DNA of 8,359 nucleotides from CAYOMP01 sp964405075 (lineage in GTDB: Bacteria; Bacillota; Clostridia; Lachnospirales; Lachnospiraceae), in contig CAYOMP010000122.1 of the NCBI GenBank assembly GCA_964405075.1, positions 1-8,359 on the forward strand, written 5' to 3'. Of this stretch, positions 1 to 6,173 are shown one piece after another. Position 1 is the stretch's first letter, and each line of letters starts with the position of its first letter. The notes under the pieces were generated by a model. It was not told the DNA's origin. It saw only the letters and a program-made list of their open reading frames with translations, and ran no database searches. The position numbers and the translations under genes were made by a program.

Positions 1-1503
1 ATAAATAGGTTGTGTCAAGAAATATGAAGCACCTGCTTCCATCTTATTAATAATACGTTTACAAATGGCATCTTTGTTGACACCATGATAATTAAGTGCC
101 CCACCATAAACTAACCCTTTATTATCAAATATTTCTTCATTCATTCGTTTAATATAATCCATTAATTTAATAGAATTAAAATTATATACAGATTTAATGC
201 TTTCTCTATCCGCACTACCTACAGGATCACCTGTAACTATTAACAAATTATCTATGCCATTTGCCTTTAGTCCTAGCATTGCTCCTCGTAAAGCAATTGC
301 ATTTTTATCCCTGCAGGAAATATGTGGCATTACGTTAATTCCAATTTCCGTTTGAATTTTAGCCGCTAATAATCCTGCATCCATTCTGGCTCTTGCCAAA
401 GGTGAGTCAGATAATGTTAATAAATCCACTTCACATTCTTTTAAATCCTTAGCACCATTACAAACTTTCTCATAGTTATAATCAAATGGGGGATCTAATT
501 CTACTACTAAAACCTTTTCATTCTTCTCTATCTTCTCAATAAATTTACTTCTGTTTACAACATCAGCCTGTTTATGATTATCCTTTAATTCAACAACTTT
601 TAAAAGTGATTTTACATCTTTTTCTTTCAGTTTTTCATTTATTTTCTCTATATATTCAGGAGTAGTTCCGCAGCAGCCACCTACAATACTAACCCCTAAA
701 TCAGACATTTGTTCCATAACTTCTGCAAAATATGTAGCATTATTAGCATACAAAACTTTGCCTCTTAACGTATTAGGATAGCTGGAATTTGGCAATACAG
801 CTACAGGCTTATCACAATAGAATTCCTGATTCTTCATAAAATTATATAAATGACCTGCTGAAATACCGCAATTAAATCCATAGGCATCTATAGCTTCCGT
901 TTTTGCTGCCGTCTTTAAAATTTTATTAATACTGATACCTTTATTTGTGTATCCTGCCTTATTTATTGCAAACTGGCATATGGTATATATTTCACTATTT
1001 TTTTCTTTAACATATTCAACTAACTCACATACACTCTGTGCATCTGCTTGAGTTTCAAATAGAATAATCTCTATTCCTTCATCAACAAATATATCTATAA
1101 TCTGCTTATATTCTTCAATAATTTCTTCATAAGTCTTTTCTGTAAAATCGCAGATAGTTCCTATATCGCCAGCTATATAAATATCCTCAATATTTAATTC
1201 TTTTTTTGCCTCCTCGACTGCCTGTTTAGCATTTACACAGGCTGCTTTTATCTGCTTCTTCATTTCTGCAAAATCACAAAAATATGAAGAATTAATGGCA
1301 AAAGTATTCGTTCTAATCAATCTGGCGCCAGCCTTTATGTATTCCTTATGTATATCCCTAATAACTTTCCCATTGGAAACATTTACTTTTTCCACTATTT
1401 CATTGTTTTCTATGCCTCTTTCTCTAAGCACCTTATCATAATAGGTACCCATTGCACCATCTGTTATTAATCTATTTATTTTTAAGTATTCCCTTATTTT
1501 CAT
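1..1503 (-). CDS. Bifunctional homocysteine S-methyltransferase / methylenetetrahydrofolate reductase (YitJ-like), C-terminus cut by window edge
   Basis: Reading the minus strand from the ATG at 1503 gives 501 codons open to base 1, with no stop. Residues about 1-290 match the homocysteine S-methyltransferase barrel: an early TDGAMGT motif (14-20) and the three expected zinc ligands, Cys212 in GFNCG and Cys277/Cys278 in GGCCGTTPEY. After a linker, residues about 320-501 match the methylenetetrahydrofolate reductase flavin barrel: VELDPP (335-339 region), HISCRDKN (394-401), LLIVTGDP (420-427) and FLTQPIY at the cut edge. The family (B. subtilis YitJ, about 610 residues) reduces methylene-THF to methyl-THF and methylates homocysteine to methionine in the cytoplasm, so about 110 residues should lie outside. 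The start is supported by an AGGGAG site 8-9 nt upstream. An in-frame ATG at 1548 lacks a good ribosome site. No S-box or cobalamin riboswitch is visible upstream, although yitJ is S-box controlled in Bacillus. Confidence 0.93.
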   Translation of the reverse strand, partial: MKIREYLKINRLITDGAMGTYYDKVLRERGIENNEIVEKVNVSNGKVIRDIHKEYIKAGARLIRTNTFAINSSYFCDFAEMKKQIKAACVNAKQAVEEAKKELNIEDIYIAGDIGTICDFTEKTYEEIIEEYKQIIDIFVDEGIEIILFETQADAQSVCELVEYVKEKNSEIYTICQFAINKAGYTNKGISINKILKTAAKTEAIDAYGFNCGISAGHLYNFMKNQEFYCDKPVAVLPNSSYPNTLRGKVLYANNATYFAEVMEQMSDLGVSIVGGCCGTTPEYIEKINEKLKEKDVKSLLKVVELKDNHKQADVVNRSKFIEKIEKNEKVLVVELDPPFDYNYEKVCNGAKDLKECEVDLLTLSDSPLARARMDAGLLAAKIQTEIGINVMPHISCRDKNAIALRGAMLGLKANGIDNLLIVTGDPVGSADRESIKSVYNFNSIKLMDYIKRMNEEIFDNKGLVYGGALNYHGVNKDAICKRIINKMEAGASYFLTQPIY

Positions 1504-1660
1504 TTTGTGTTCTCCCTGATGTTTATTCGTCTTTTTGTGTTTAACCATATTCTAAGCTCATATCTAATTTCATCTTGGCTATATGCGCATCTTTAGTGTC
1601 GTGCTTTTTATATCATAAGAAATTCATATAATTTCAAACTTTAATTCAATGATGTTTTTC

Positions 1661-1768
1661 CTATAATATTGAAAATGTTACGCATTTAAGCAATGTAACA
1701 TCCTTAATACCAATCTTTTCTATTTTAACATACTTACGTCTGATAAGCCATTCTAAATTCTTCATCAT
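1661..1768 (-). pseudogene. Possible remnant small ORF (35 codons)
   Basis: On the minus strand an ATG ATG pair at 1768 opens a 35-codon frame that ends in TAG at 1661. It begins MMKNLEWLIRRKYVKIEK and ends with a hydrophobic stretch, VTLLKCVTFSIL. A charged amphipathic start followed by a short hydrophobic segment resembles the front of small membrane-anchored proteins common in Lachnospiraceae. That resemblance is an impression from memory. The frame just after the stop continues with FNIIGKTSLN in the +1 register, which would fit a frameshifted remnant. There is no good Shine-Dalgarno site, and the inverted repeat at 1675-1701 lies inside it. It could equally be a chance ORF. Confidence 0.22.
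1675..1701. promoter_or_regulatory. Operator-like inverted repeat upstream of the YitJ-like gene
   Basis: ATGTTAC at 1675-1681 and its exact complement GTAACAT at 1695-1701 form a dyad with a 13-nt centre, about 170 bp before the YitJ-like start codon. On the minus strand it overlaps a weak promoter-like pair: TTGCTT at 1688-1693 and TATTAT at 1663-1668, with a 19-nt spacer that is longer than ideal. A repressor or activator site is possible. No T-tract follows, so it is not a terminator. I do not recognise the regulator. Confidence 0.3.
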
Positions 1769-2163
1769 ATCACTTTTATACGTTTCATTTCTATAACTTT
1801 AGTCTTTTGTTATATTAGGATTCGCACTTCCTTCTTAATGATTTTTTCGAAATCTATCATAATTATCATTTTGTACTGATTTTAAATAGTCTACGCTTTC
1901 TCCATTTCTTTAATGTACATTATATCTCACAAACTATGTTAAATAATCTTTATAATTTGAACCTCAAAAAAAATGCACTTCTTAATCAAACAACAACTAT
2001 ACCAAACGATAATTTACAATTTTTTTAAATTGCCATATTATCTCTTGAATGCTAATATAAACAAAACATTCTGTCTGTTAATTATGTTAATTAAGAAATA
2101 CATTTTCAAAGAATATTTTTATGCAAAATACCTACTTTTATATTATTGCTAAATATTCGTTTT

Positions 2164-2595
2164 TTAAACAAGACCTGCTAATTTTTCACCTAACTGCTCA
2201 CACTCTGCAATTGTTTCTTTTGAAGGTTCTGCCATGCATATTACACCTTTTTCGACTAGTACTGCACCATCTTCAACAATTCTCTCTTCCCAGTCATTCA
2301 TCCATTCACCGTCTCCCCAGCCATATGAACCGAATAATCCAACATTTTTACCTGAAATCTTAGAATCTAAATCCGCCATAAATGGTTCCATTTCTGATTC
2401 CTCCAACTGTTCACATCCCATTGATGGACAGCCCAATGCAAATGTTTTTTCCTTTGCTAAATCATCTGCTGAAATATCACTTACTTCTATAGTTTCTGCT
2501 TCAACACCTTTAGAATTTGCTCCTTTCACAATAGCATCTGCCATTGCCTTAGTGTTTCCGCTACCACTCCAGAATACCACCTTTAGTTTACCCAT
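2164..2595 (-). CDS. Short-chain flavodoxin
   Basis: This 143-residue protein carries one-electron transfers through bound FMN in the cytoplasm, typically replacing ferredoxin when iron is scarce. The FMN phosphate loop is WSGSGNT (9-15). The two isoalloxazine loops are GCPSMGCEQLEE (55-66) and GSYGWGDGEWM (89-99), where the aromatic Tyr91 and Trp93 would stack on the flavin. The length and motifs closely match the Megasphaera elsdenii/Clostridium short-chain type, which lacks the extra loop of long-chain flavodoxins. It has no signal peptide. An AGGAGG site at 2605-2610 overlaps the stop codon of the upstream DUF3793 gene and sits 9 nt before the ATG, so the two genes are almost certainly co-transcribed and translationally close. 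It should share the Fur-type control seen upstream of DUF3793. No strong terminator follows it. Confidence 0.95.
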   Translation of the reverse strand: MGKLKVVFWSGSGNTKAMADAIVKGANSKGVEAETIEVSDISADDLAKEKTFALGCPSMGCEQLEESEMEPFMADLDSKISGKNVGLFGSYGWGDGEWMNDWEERIVEDGAVLVEKGVICMAEPSKETIAECEQLGEKLAGLV

Positions 2596-2608
2596 ATGTC
2601 TTTTCCTC

Positions 2609-3220
2609 CTATACTGCTATATCTTTTATTTTTTCACCATCAAGGACCTGCTTTATGGCCTGTTCTTTAGCATTATCATATTCTTTGAATAATCTTAGAA
2701 TTTTATTTGGATTCTCATATACCTTCCAATACCCGGAATATTTGTAATTTTTCCCTTTATTTATAATAAACCCTTCTACATCCTCTATTGGATACCCTAA
2801 CAATATACCTATCTCATGGGGAAAATCTGCTTTTTTATTTATATATCGTTCCAATCTTTCACCCTGAAAGTTTAAAACTTCCTCTAATGTTTTATCAGAC
2901 ATATAATCAGATATCTCATTCAAGCAAAAATATCCCTTCATTTTCAGAAACTCAACATTCCTTTTTAATAGCAATATTTTTTTCAAGGATTCTTTTCTAT
3001 ATAATAACCATGCAATCTTGTCACCACACTGGTATAGCTTGCGACAACTGATATTTGTTTCTTCCATTAATTTCAAAACATCATATTCCTTTGTCAAAAT
3101 TAGCAGTGATGATTCCTTTATGTTCTTTAGTACAGGAGCACAATTAGTAGCAAGCTTCATCTTTACAACATTATCCTTCGATGTGCCCATACAGTACTCA
3201 ACAATTTGTTCTATAGGCAT
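2609..3220 (-). CDS. DUF3793 family protein, first gene of the flavodoxin operon
   Basis: This 203-residue soluble protein of unknown biochemical function shows the recurring DUF3793 landmarks: an early CAPVL (27-31), LYRKE (73-77), FPHEIGILLGYPIEDVEGFI (133-152) and a following YKYSGYWKVY (159-168). There are no membrane segments and no signal peptide. The few cysteines (10, 27, 59, 65, 99) are not in a clear cluster motif, so I do not infer a metal site. DUF3793 genes often lie beside flavodoxin or iron-uptake genes in Clostridia; this is recalled knowledge. Here it is 13 nt from the flavodoxin gene. The start is fixed by a strong AAGGAGGA site at 3227-3234. A Fur-type box lies about 130 bp upstream, so an iron-limitation role is inferred. 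It might assist flavodoxin maturation or metal handling, but nothing in the sequence proves that. Confidence 0.9.
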   Translation of the reverse strand: MPIEQIVEYCMGTSKDNVVKMKLATNCAPVLKNIKESSLLILTKEYDVLKLMEETNISCRKLYQCGDKIAWLLYRKESLKKILLLKRNVEFLKMKGYFCLNEISDYMSDKTLEEVLNFQGERLERYINKKADFPHEIGILLGYPIEDVEGFIINKGKNYKYSGYWKVYENPNKILRLFKEYDNAKEQAIKQVLDGEKIKDIAV

Positions 3221-3309
3221 TCAAAATCCTCCTTTAAAAATCACTATTATTTAGTCTCTCTCCAAATAAAATATTTATTCATATACCAATATCAGATAAC
3301 GCGCTTTAA

Positions 3310-3327
3310 AGTTAGCATACACTAACT
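3310..3327. promoter_or_regulatory. TTAG-N6-CTAA dyad, DtxR/IdeR-like operator candidate
   Basis: AGTTAG (3310-3315) and CTAACT (3322-3327) are exact complements around a 6-nt centre. The core TTAG-N6-CTAA has the spacing found in part of the DtxR/IdeR iron-box consensus (TTAGGTTAGCCTAA), but it lacks the central bases. It lies between the Fur-type box and the DUF3793 start, about 90 bp from the start codon. On the minus strand it falls just downstream of a possible -35 TTGCAA, so it could block a promoter. It may also be a simple hairpin. Confidence 0.35.
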
Positions 3328-3346
3328 GTGTTTTGCAATATTTTTC

Positions 3347-3363
3347 ATGATAAGAATTATCAT
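3347..3363. promoter_or_regulatory. Fur-type box upstream of the DUF3793-flavodoxin operon
   Basis: ATGATAAGAATTATCAT is a perfect dyad with 7-bp arms around GAA. Its inner 15 bases match the Bacillus-type Fur 7-1-7 consensus TGATAATNATTATCA with one mismatch (G at 3354). PerR and Zur boxes are related, so Fur itself is an inference, strengthened by the flavodoxin downstream. It is about 127 bp from the DUF3793 start codon, which leaves room for a promoter and a 5' leader. I could not place -35 and -10 hexamers with confidence. Confidence 0.7.
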
Positions 3364-3456
3364 TTTAAACTTATTGATTATTTTTCTCGTAAAGAAGGAA
3401 ATATATATAAGTCCAAGAGCTTAAATATCAATTCATAGTTGGAATTTCCTATGGAT

Positions 3457-3578
3457 AAAAAAATCTCCTAGAATTGCATACCACAGCACATACTAAAATT
3501 CCTGAAATATTACTCTTTCTAAACCTCTAAAAATATTTCAATAACTTTGTTACTTGCTGCCTAAACAAATCTAGGAGA
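3457..3578 (-). terminator. 115-nt nested palindrome ending in a T7 tract; likely 3' end of the gltX transcript or a structured RNA
   Basis: Three nested helices form: an outer 9-bp TCTCCTAGA/TCTAGGAGA (3464-3472 with 3570-3578), a middle CAGCA/TGCTG (3484-3488 with 3555-3559), and an inner 9-bp TGAAATATT/AATATTTCA (3503-3511 with 3532-3540) with a 20-nt loop. Internal loops are nearly symmetric (8/7 and 14/14 nt). On the minus strand the structure is followed directly by seven T (3463-3457), as in an intrinsic terminator. It begins 47 nt after the gltX stop codon and lies upstream of the DUF3793 control region. It could be a gltX terminator, a 3'-UTR-derived small RNA, or a degenerate palindromic repeat element. 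Confidence 0.5.
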
Positions 3579-3624
3579 CATAAGTAAGGATTAAAATTCC
3601 CTACACAAAAATATCTTTTTTCAA

Positions 3625-5076
3625 CTAGCTTAATTTTTCAATAGCCACTTTTATTCTATTTATTGTTTCATCTTTTCCGATGATTTCCATAATTTCTGTA
3701 GCCCCTGCTGGTGTCATCTGTTTACCAGATACAGCAGTTCTAATTGGCCACATTACATAACCATTTTTATAGCCTTTTTCTTCAACATATTTGCATAATG
3801 TTGCGTACAAGGCATCATTGCTATAATCGTCTTGTGCTTCGAGAATTGGAAGCATATCCTTTAATACTTCTAATGAAGTTTCTGCATTTGTTTTCATTTT
3901 CTTGTGGGTATACATTTCAATGTCATACTCTGGTAATTCTTCAAAGAAATCTACTAAAGCTGGAATATCTGGGAACACTTCAATTCTAGTTTTAACCATT
4001 TCAGCAATTTTCTTAAGATCTAAATCCTTAGTAATTACTTTTTCTAACTGTGGTTTTGCCAACTCATAGAATTTATCAAAATCCATAGCCTTAATATATT
4101 CACCATTCATCCATCTCAACTTAACCATGTCAAATACAGCTGGAGATTTACTCATATGATGATAATCAAATGATTTAATCAATTCTTCCAATGAGAAAAT
4201 TTCCTTATTATCAGAAGGACTCCATCCTAATAAAGCTACAAAGTTAACAACTGCCTCTGTTAAAAATCCCTGTTCAATTAAGTCCTCATAAGAAGAATGA
4301 CCACTTCTCTTACTTAATTTCTGATGTTCTTCATTTGTAATCAATGGGCAGTGTACATATGTTGGAACTTCCCATCCGAATGCTTCATATAATCTGTTAT
4401 ATTTTGGTGATGATGAAAGATATTCATTTCCTCTTACTACATGAGTAATTCCCATTAAATGATCATCTACAACGTTAGCAAAATTATATGTTGGATAACC
4501 ATCTGATTTAATAAGTATCATATCATCTAATTCATCATTATTTACAGTAATATCACCATATATTTCATCTTCAAATGTTGTTGTACCTTCTGTTGGATTG
4601 TTCTGTCTTATTACATATGGAATACCTGCTGCTAATTTTTCCTCTACCTCTTCTTTTGAAAGTTGTAGACAATGTTTATCATATACATGAATTTCTTTTC
4701 CATCAACAATCTGTTTTAAAGACTCTAATCTCTCTTTATCACAGAAACAATAATAAGCTTCACCTTTTTCAACTAACTTCTTAGCATATTCAAGGTATAA
4801 TCCCTGTGCCTGTCTTTCGCTCTGTACATATGGACCTACTCCACCATCTTTGTCTGGCCCTTCATCATGAACCAATCCTGTTTTTTCTAATGTACGATAT
4901 ATAATTTCAAGAGCACCTTCAACGAATCTTTCCTGATCTGTATCTTCGATTCTTAAAAGAAAATCTCCGCCTTCGTGCTTTGCAATTAAATATGCATAAA
5001 GAGCAGTTCTTAAATTACCAACATGCATTCTACCAGTTGGACTTGGTGCAAATCTTGTTCTAATCTTCTTACTCAT
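3625..5076 (-). CDS. gltX: Glutamyl-tRNA synthetase
   Basis: This 483-residue class I enzyme charges tRNA-Glu with glutamate using ATP in the cytoplasm. The N-terminal Rossmann domain carries FAPSPTGRMHVGN (9-21), the HIGH-type motif, and LRIEDTD (41-47). The KMSKS-type loop is KLSKR (253-257). A zinc-type pattern C-x-C-x19-Y-x3-C is present at Cys110, Cys112, Tyr132 and Cys136, matching that of the E. coli enzyme. The C-terminal part (about 320-483) is the helical anticodon-binding domain. The length is normal for the family. The start is fixed by GAGGAG at 5084-5089, 7 nt before the ATG. The gene appears monocistronic, with its own promoter near 5272-5300 and the palindrome/T7 structure after its stop. 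There is no T-box motif in the leader, although some Firmicutes gltX genes have one. Without the tRNA set, I cannot tell whether it also charges tRNA-Gln. Confidence 0.97.
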   Translation of the reverse strand: MSKKIRTRFAPSPTGRMHVGNLRTALYAYLIAKHEGGDFLLRIEDTDQERFVEGALEIIYRTLEKTGLVHDEGPDKDGGVGPYVQSERQAQGLYLEYAKKLVEKGEAYYCFCDKERLESLKQIVDGKEIHVYDKHCLQLSKEEVEEKLAAGIPYVIRQNNPTEGTTTFEDEIYGDITVNNDELDDMILIKSDGYPTYNFANVVDDHLMGITHVVRGNEYLSSSPKYNRLYEAFGWEVPTYVHCPLITNEEHQKLSKRSGHSSYEDLIEQGFLTEAVVNFVALLGWSPSDNKEIFSLEELIKSFDYHHMSKSPAVFDMVKLRWMNGEYIKAMDFDKFYELAKPQLEKVITKDLDLKKIAEMVKTRIEVFPDIPALVDFFEELPEYDIEMYTHKKMKTNAETSLEVLKDMLPILEAQDDYSNDALYATLCKYVEEKGYKNGYVMWPIRTAVSGKQMTPAGATEIMEIIGKDETINRIKVAIEKLS

Positions 5077-5116
5077 TTCATTTCTCCTCAGACTATATCT
5101 TAATTAATATTAGACT

Positions 5117-5213
5117 TTTATAGAAAATCTATAAATTTCCGTTATTTATACCAAAATGTCCATTCCTTGTTTATCAGAAAATGATTTTCTAACGCAAAAA
5201 AAATGTTACCTCC
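5117..5213 (-). other. gltX mRNA leader with two hairpins and an orphan Shine-Dalgarno-like site
   Basis: The leader predicted from the promoter is about 190 nt. On the minus strand it contains, in order, GGAGGT (5208-5213) followed by a T8 run but no ATG, an 8-bp hairpin TTAGAAAA/TTTTCTGA with a 3-nt loop (5174-5192, one wobble pair), and a perfect 8-bp hairpin TTTATAGA/TCTATAAA with a 3-nt loop (5117-5135). The second hairpin ends 28 nt before the true ribosome site. Neither hairpin has a following T-tract, so premature termination is not evident. No known riboswitch or T-box motif is recognised. Confidence 0.4.
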
Positions 5214-5271
5214 AATACGTCTTCTCAAATCCCAAACTACCAGTTAATCAACATTTTTACATACTTTAATC

Positions 5272-5300
5272 ATTATACACTCATATTTTTCCAACTGCAA
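5272..5300 (-). promoter_or_regulatory. Sigma-A-type promoter of gltX
   Basis: On the minus strand, TTGCAG (5295-5300) and a perfect TATAAT (5272-5277) are separated by exactly 17 nt. Transcription should start near 5265, which leaves a leader of about 190 nt. This is the best promoter match I found in the window. Confidence 0.75.
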
Positions 5301-5520
5301 CCGCATTTTTTGATTAAATTTATTTTCTAGTTACATTTTGTTTATTCATTTTTGAGTACCATTTCGAATATTAAAATCAAAATTTATAATCTAATACATA
5401 TTTTATATTTACTATTTTTATTTTTATAATTATTTATATCACCATAATTTCAATTTATAACTATATATGGTATATTTTTTTCATAAAAACACACAATAAA
5501 TAGTATAGTAGGTGATTTAG
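5301..5520. promoter_or_regulatory. Very AT-rich promoter region of the rightward flavodoxin-like gene
   Basis: About 220 bp of extremely AT-rich DNA separates the gltX promoter from the plus-strand gene at 5521. Several -10-like sequences occur; the best pair I see is TTCAAT and TATATT with a 16-nt spacer near 5450-5476, which is weak. A sequence TTATAATTATTTATA near 5424-5438 loosely resembles a PerR/Fur box but is expected by chance in such composition. The ribosome site AGGTGA at 5510-5515 is clear. Confidence 0.4.
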
Positions 5521-6045
5521 ATGTGTCAGTATGGTGTAGTTTTTTCTGGTCAAACTGGTGATACAGAAAAGATAGCAACTGCAATATATAACGCAATTCC
5601 GAATACTTCAAAGGATATAATATTTGTAAATGATTCCTTAAATGATGATTTTGCTCAAAACTATTTCATTGGTTTCAATGCTAATAGTGGTTCTTGTACA
5701 GATGATATTTCATATTTTTTGCATAAAATACATAACAAAAAAGTAGCACTATTTGGAACATATGGTGGTATTGATTTAGCTGATAATTACAATGATATTG
5801 TTCAGCACACCTTAGAAAATCTTCCTTCAGATAATATTTTCTTAGGTAGTTTCATATGTGAGGCTAAATTAACTGCCTATGAACGTACTCAGTATGAAGT
5901 ATTTTTCAAAAATCACTCTGAAAAGAAAGAGTACGCTACAATAGTTAACGCTTTAAACAATTTAATGCTACATCCAGACGTCAATGATGAATTTCGTGCA
6001 CAAGACTTTGCAGTGAATGTAGTTAACAAAATTGCAACTTTATAG
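5521..6045 (+). CDS. Flavodoxin-like protein (Flavodoxin_3-type), lone gene
   Basis: The gene encodes 174 residues with a flavodoxin fold. The FMN phosphate loop is SGQTGDT (9-15). Further landmarks are GFNANSGSCTDD (51-62), KKVALFGTYGG (73-83), GSFICEAKL (109-117) and a C-terminal HPDVNDEFRAQDFA (151-164). These resemble the Flavodoxin_3 (PF12641) pattern, in which such proteins are usually short stand-alone electron carriers or partners of reductases; that match is recalled, not searched. It differs clearly from the classical flavodoxin at 2164-2595, which has YGWGDGEWM-type aromatic loops. There is no signal peptide or membrane segment. AGGTGA lies 5 nt before the ATG. It is the only rightward gene, with gltX upstream on the other strand and a strong terminator after it, so it is monocistronic and its electron donor and acceptor are not encoded nearby. 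Related flavodoxins occur in gut bilirubin-reducing gene sets, but nothing here supports that specifically. Confidence 0.85.
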   Translation: MCQYGVVFSGQTGDTEKIATAIYNAIPNTSKDIIFVNDSLNDDFAQNYFIGFNANSGSCTDDISYFLHKIHNKKVALFGTYGGIDLADNYNDIVQHTLENLPSDNIFLGSFICEAKLTAYERTQYEVFFKNHSEKKEYATIVNALNNLMLHPDVNDEFRAQDFAVNVVNKIATL

Positions 6046-6086
6046 CTATTCACAATTATTTGTTATTTTTATACTATCCCCTTATT

Positions 6087-6122
6087 AAAAGGAGCTACTC
6101 GTACTCTGAGTAGCTCCTTTTT
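6087..6122. terminator. Bidirectional intrinsic terminator between convergent genes
   Basis: A 14-bp perfect stem, AAAAGGAGCTACTC (6087-6100) with GAGTAGCTCCTTTT (6108-6121), encloses a 7-nt loop. A T run ends at 6122 on the plus strand, and the A run at the left gives a T run on the minus strand. It should stop transcription of the flavodoxin-like gene from the left and of the purMND operon from the right. It lies 42 nt past the first and 52 nt past the second. Confidence 0.93.
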
Positions 6123-6173
6123 CATATTATGAGAAACTTGCAAAGCATATTTCTCATAATTCATTATTTACAT

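Larger units (their letters stand above)
1504..2163. other. 660-bp AT-rich intergenic spacer without a convincing gene
   Basis: Stops are dense in all frames. Read on the minus strand, the spacer holds only small signals: a 7-bp inverted repeat (1675-1701), a 35-codon ORF (1661-1768), a weak Fur-like sequence (1854-1868), an 8-bp inverted repeat close to the end of the flavodoxin gene (GAATATTT at 2111-2118 and AAATATTC at 2151-2158), and an A8 run near 1966-1973. I see no strong GC-rich terminator for the flavodoxin operon and no recognisable riboswitch for the YitJ-like gene. The length is unusual for such a compact neighbourhood and could reflect gene decay. Confidence 0.6.

Noticed and set aside
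2111..2158. Intrinsic terminator after the flavodoxin gene
   Set aside because: The 8-bp inverted repeat is pure A/T apart from one G-C pair, has a 32-nt loop and no T-tract, so I do not call it a terminator.
2121..2692. Plus-strand open frames across the flavodoxin gene
   Set aside because: They are antisense to a clear flavodoxin, have low-complexity translations and no ribosome sites.
3464..3578. Insertion-sequence or MITE ends
   Set aside because: The outer repeats could be terminal inverted repeats, but I see no target-site duplication, no transposase and no second copy in the window; left as an alternative explanation only.
5174..5213. Attenuator or T-box in the gltX leader
   Set aside because: The T8 run is preceded by G-rich, C-poor sequence that cannot form a stable stem, and the T-box core GGGTGG-ACCGCG is absent.
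5424..5438. PerR box upstream of the rightward flavodoxin-like gene
   Set aside because: The right half departs from the consensus at three positions, and such sequences are expected by chance in this extremely AT-rich stretch.
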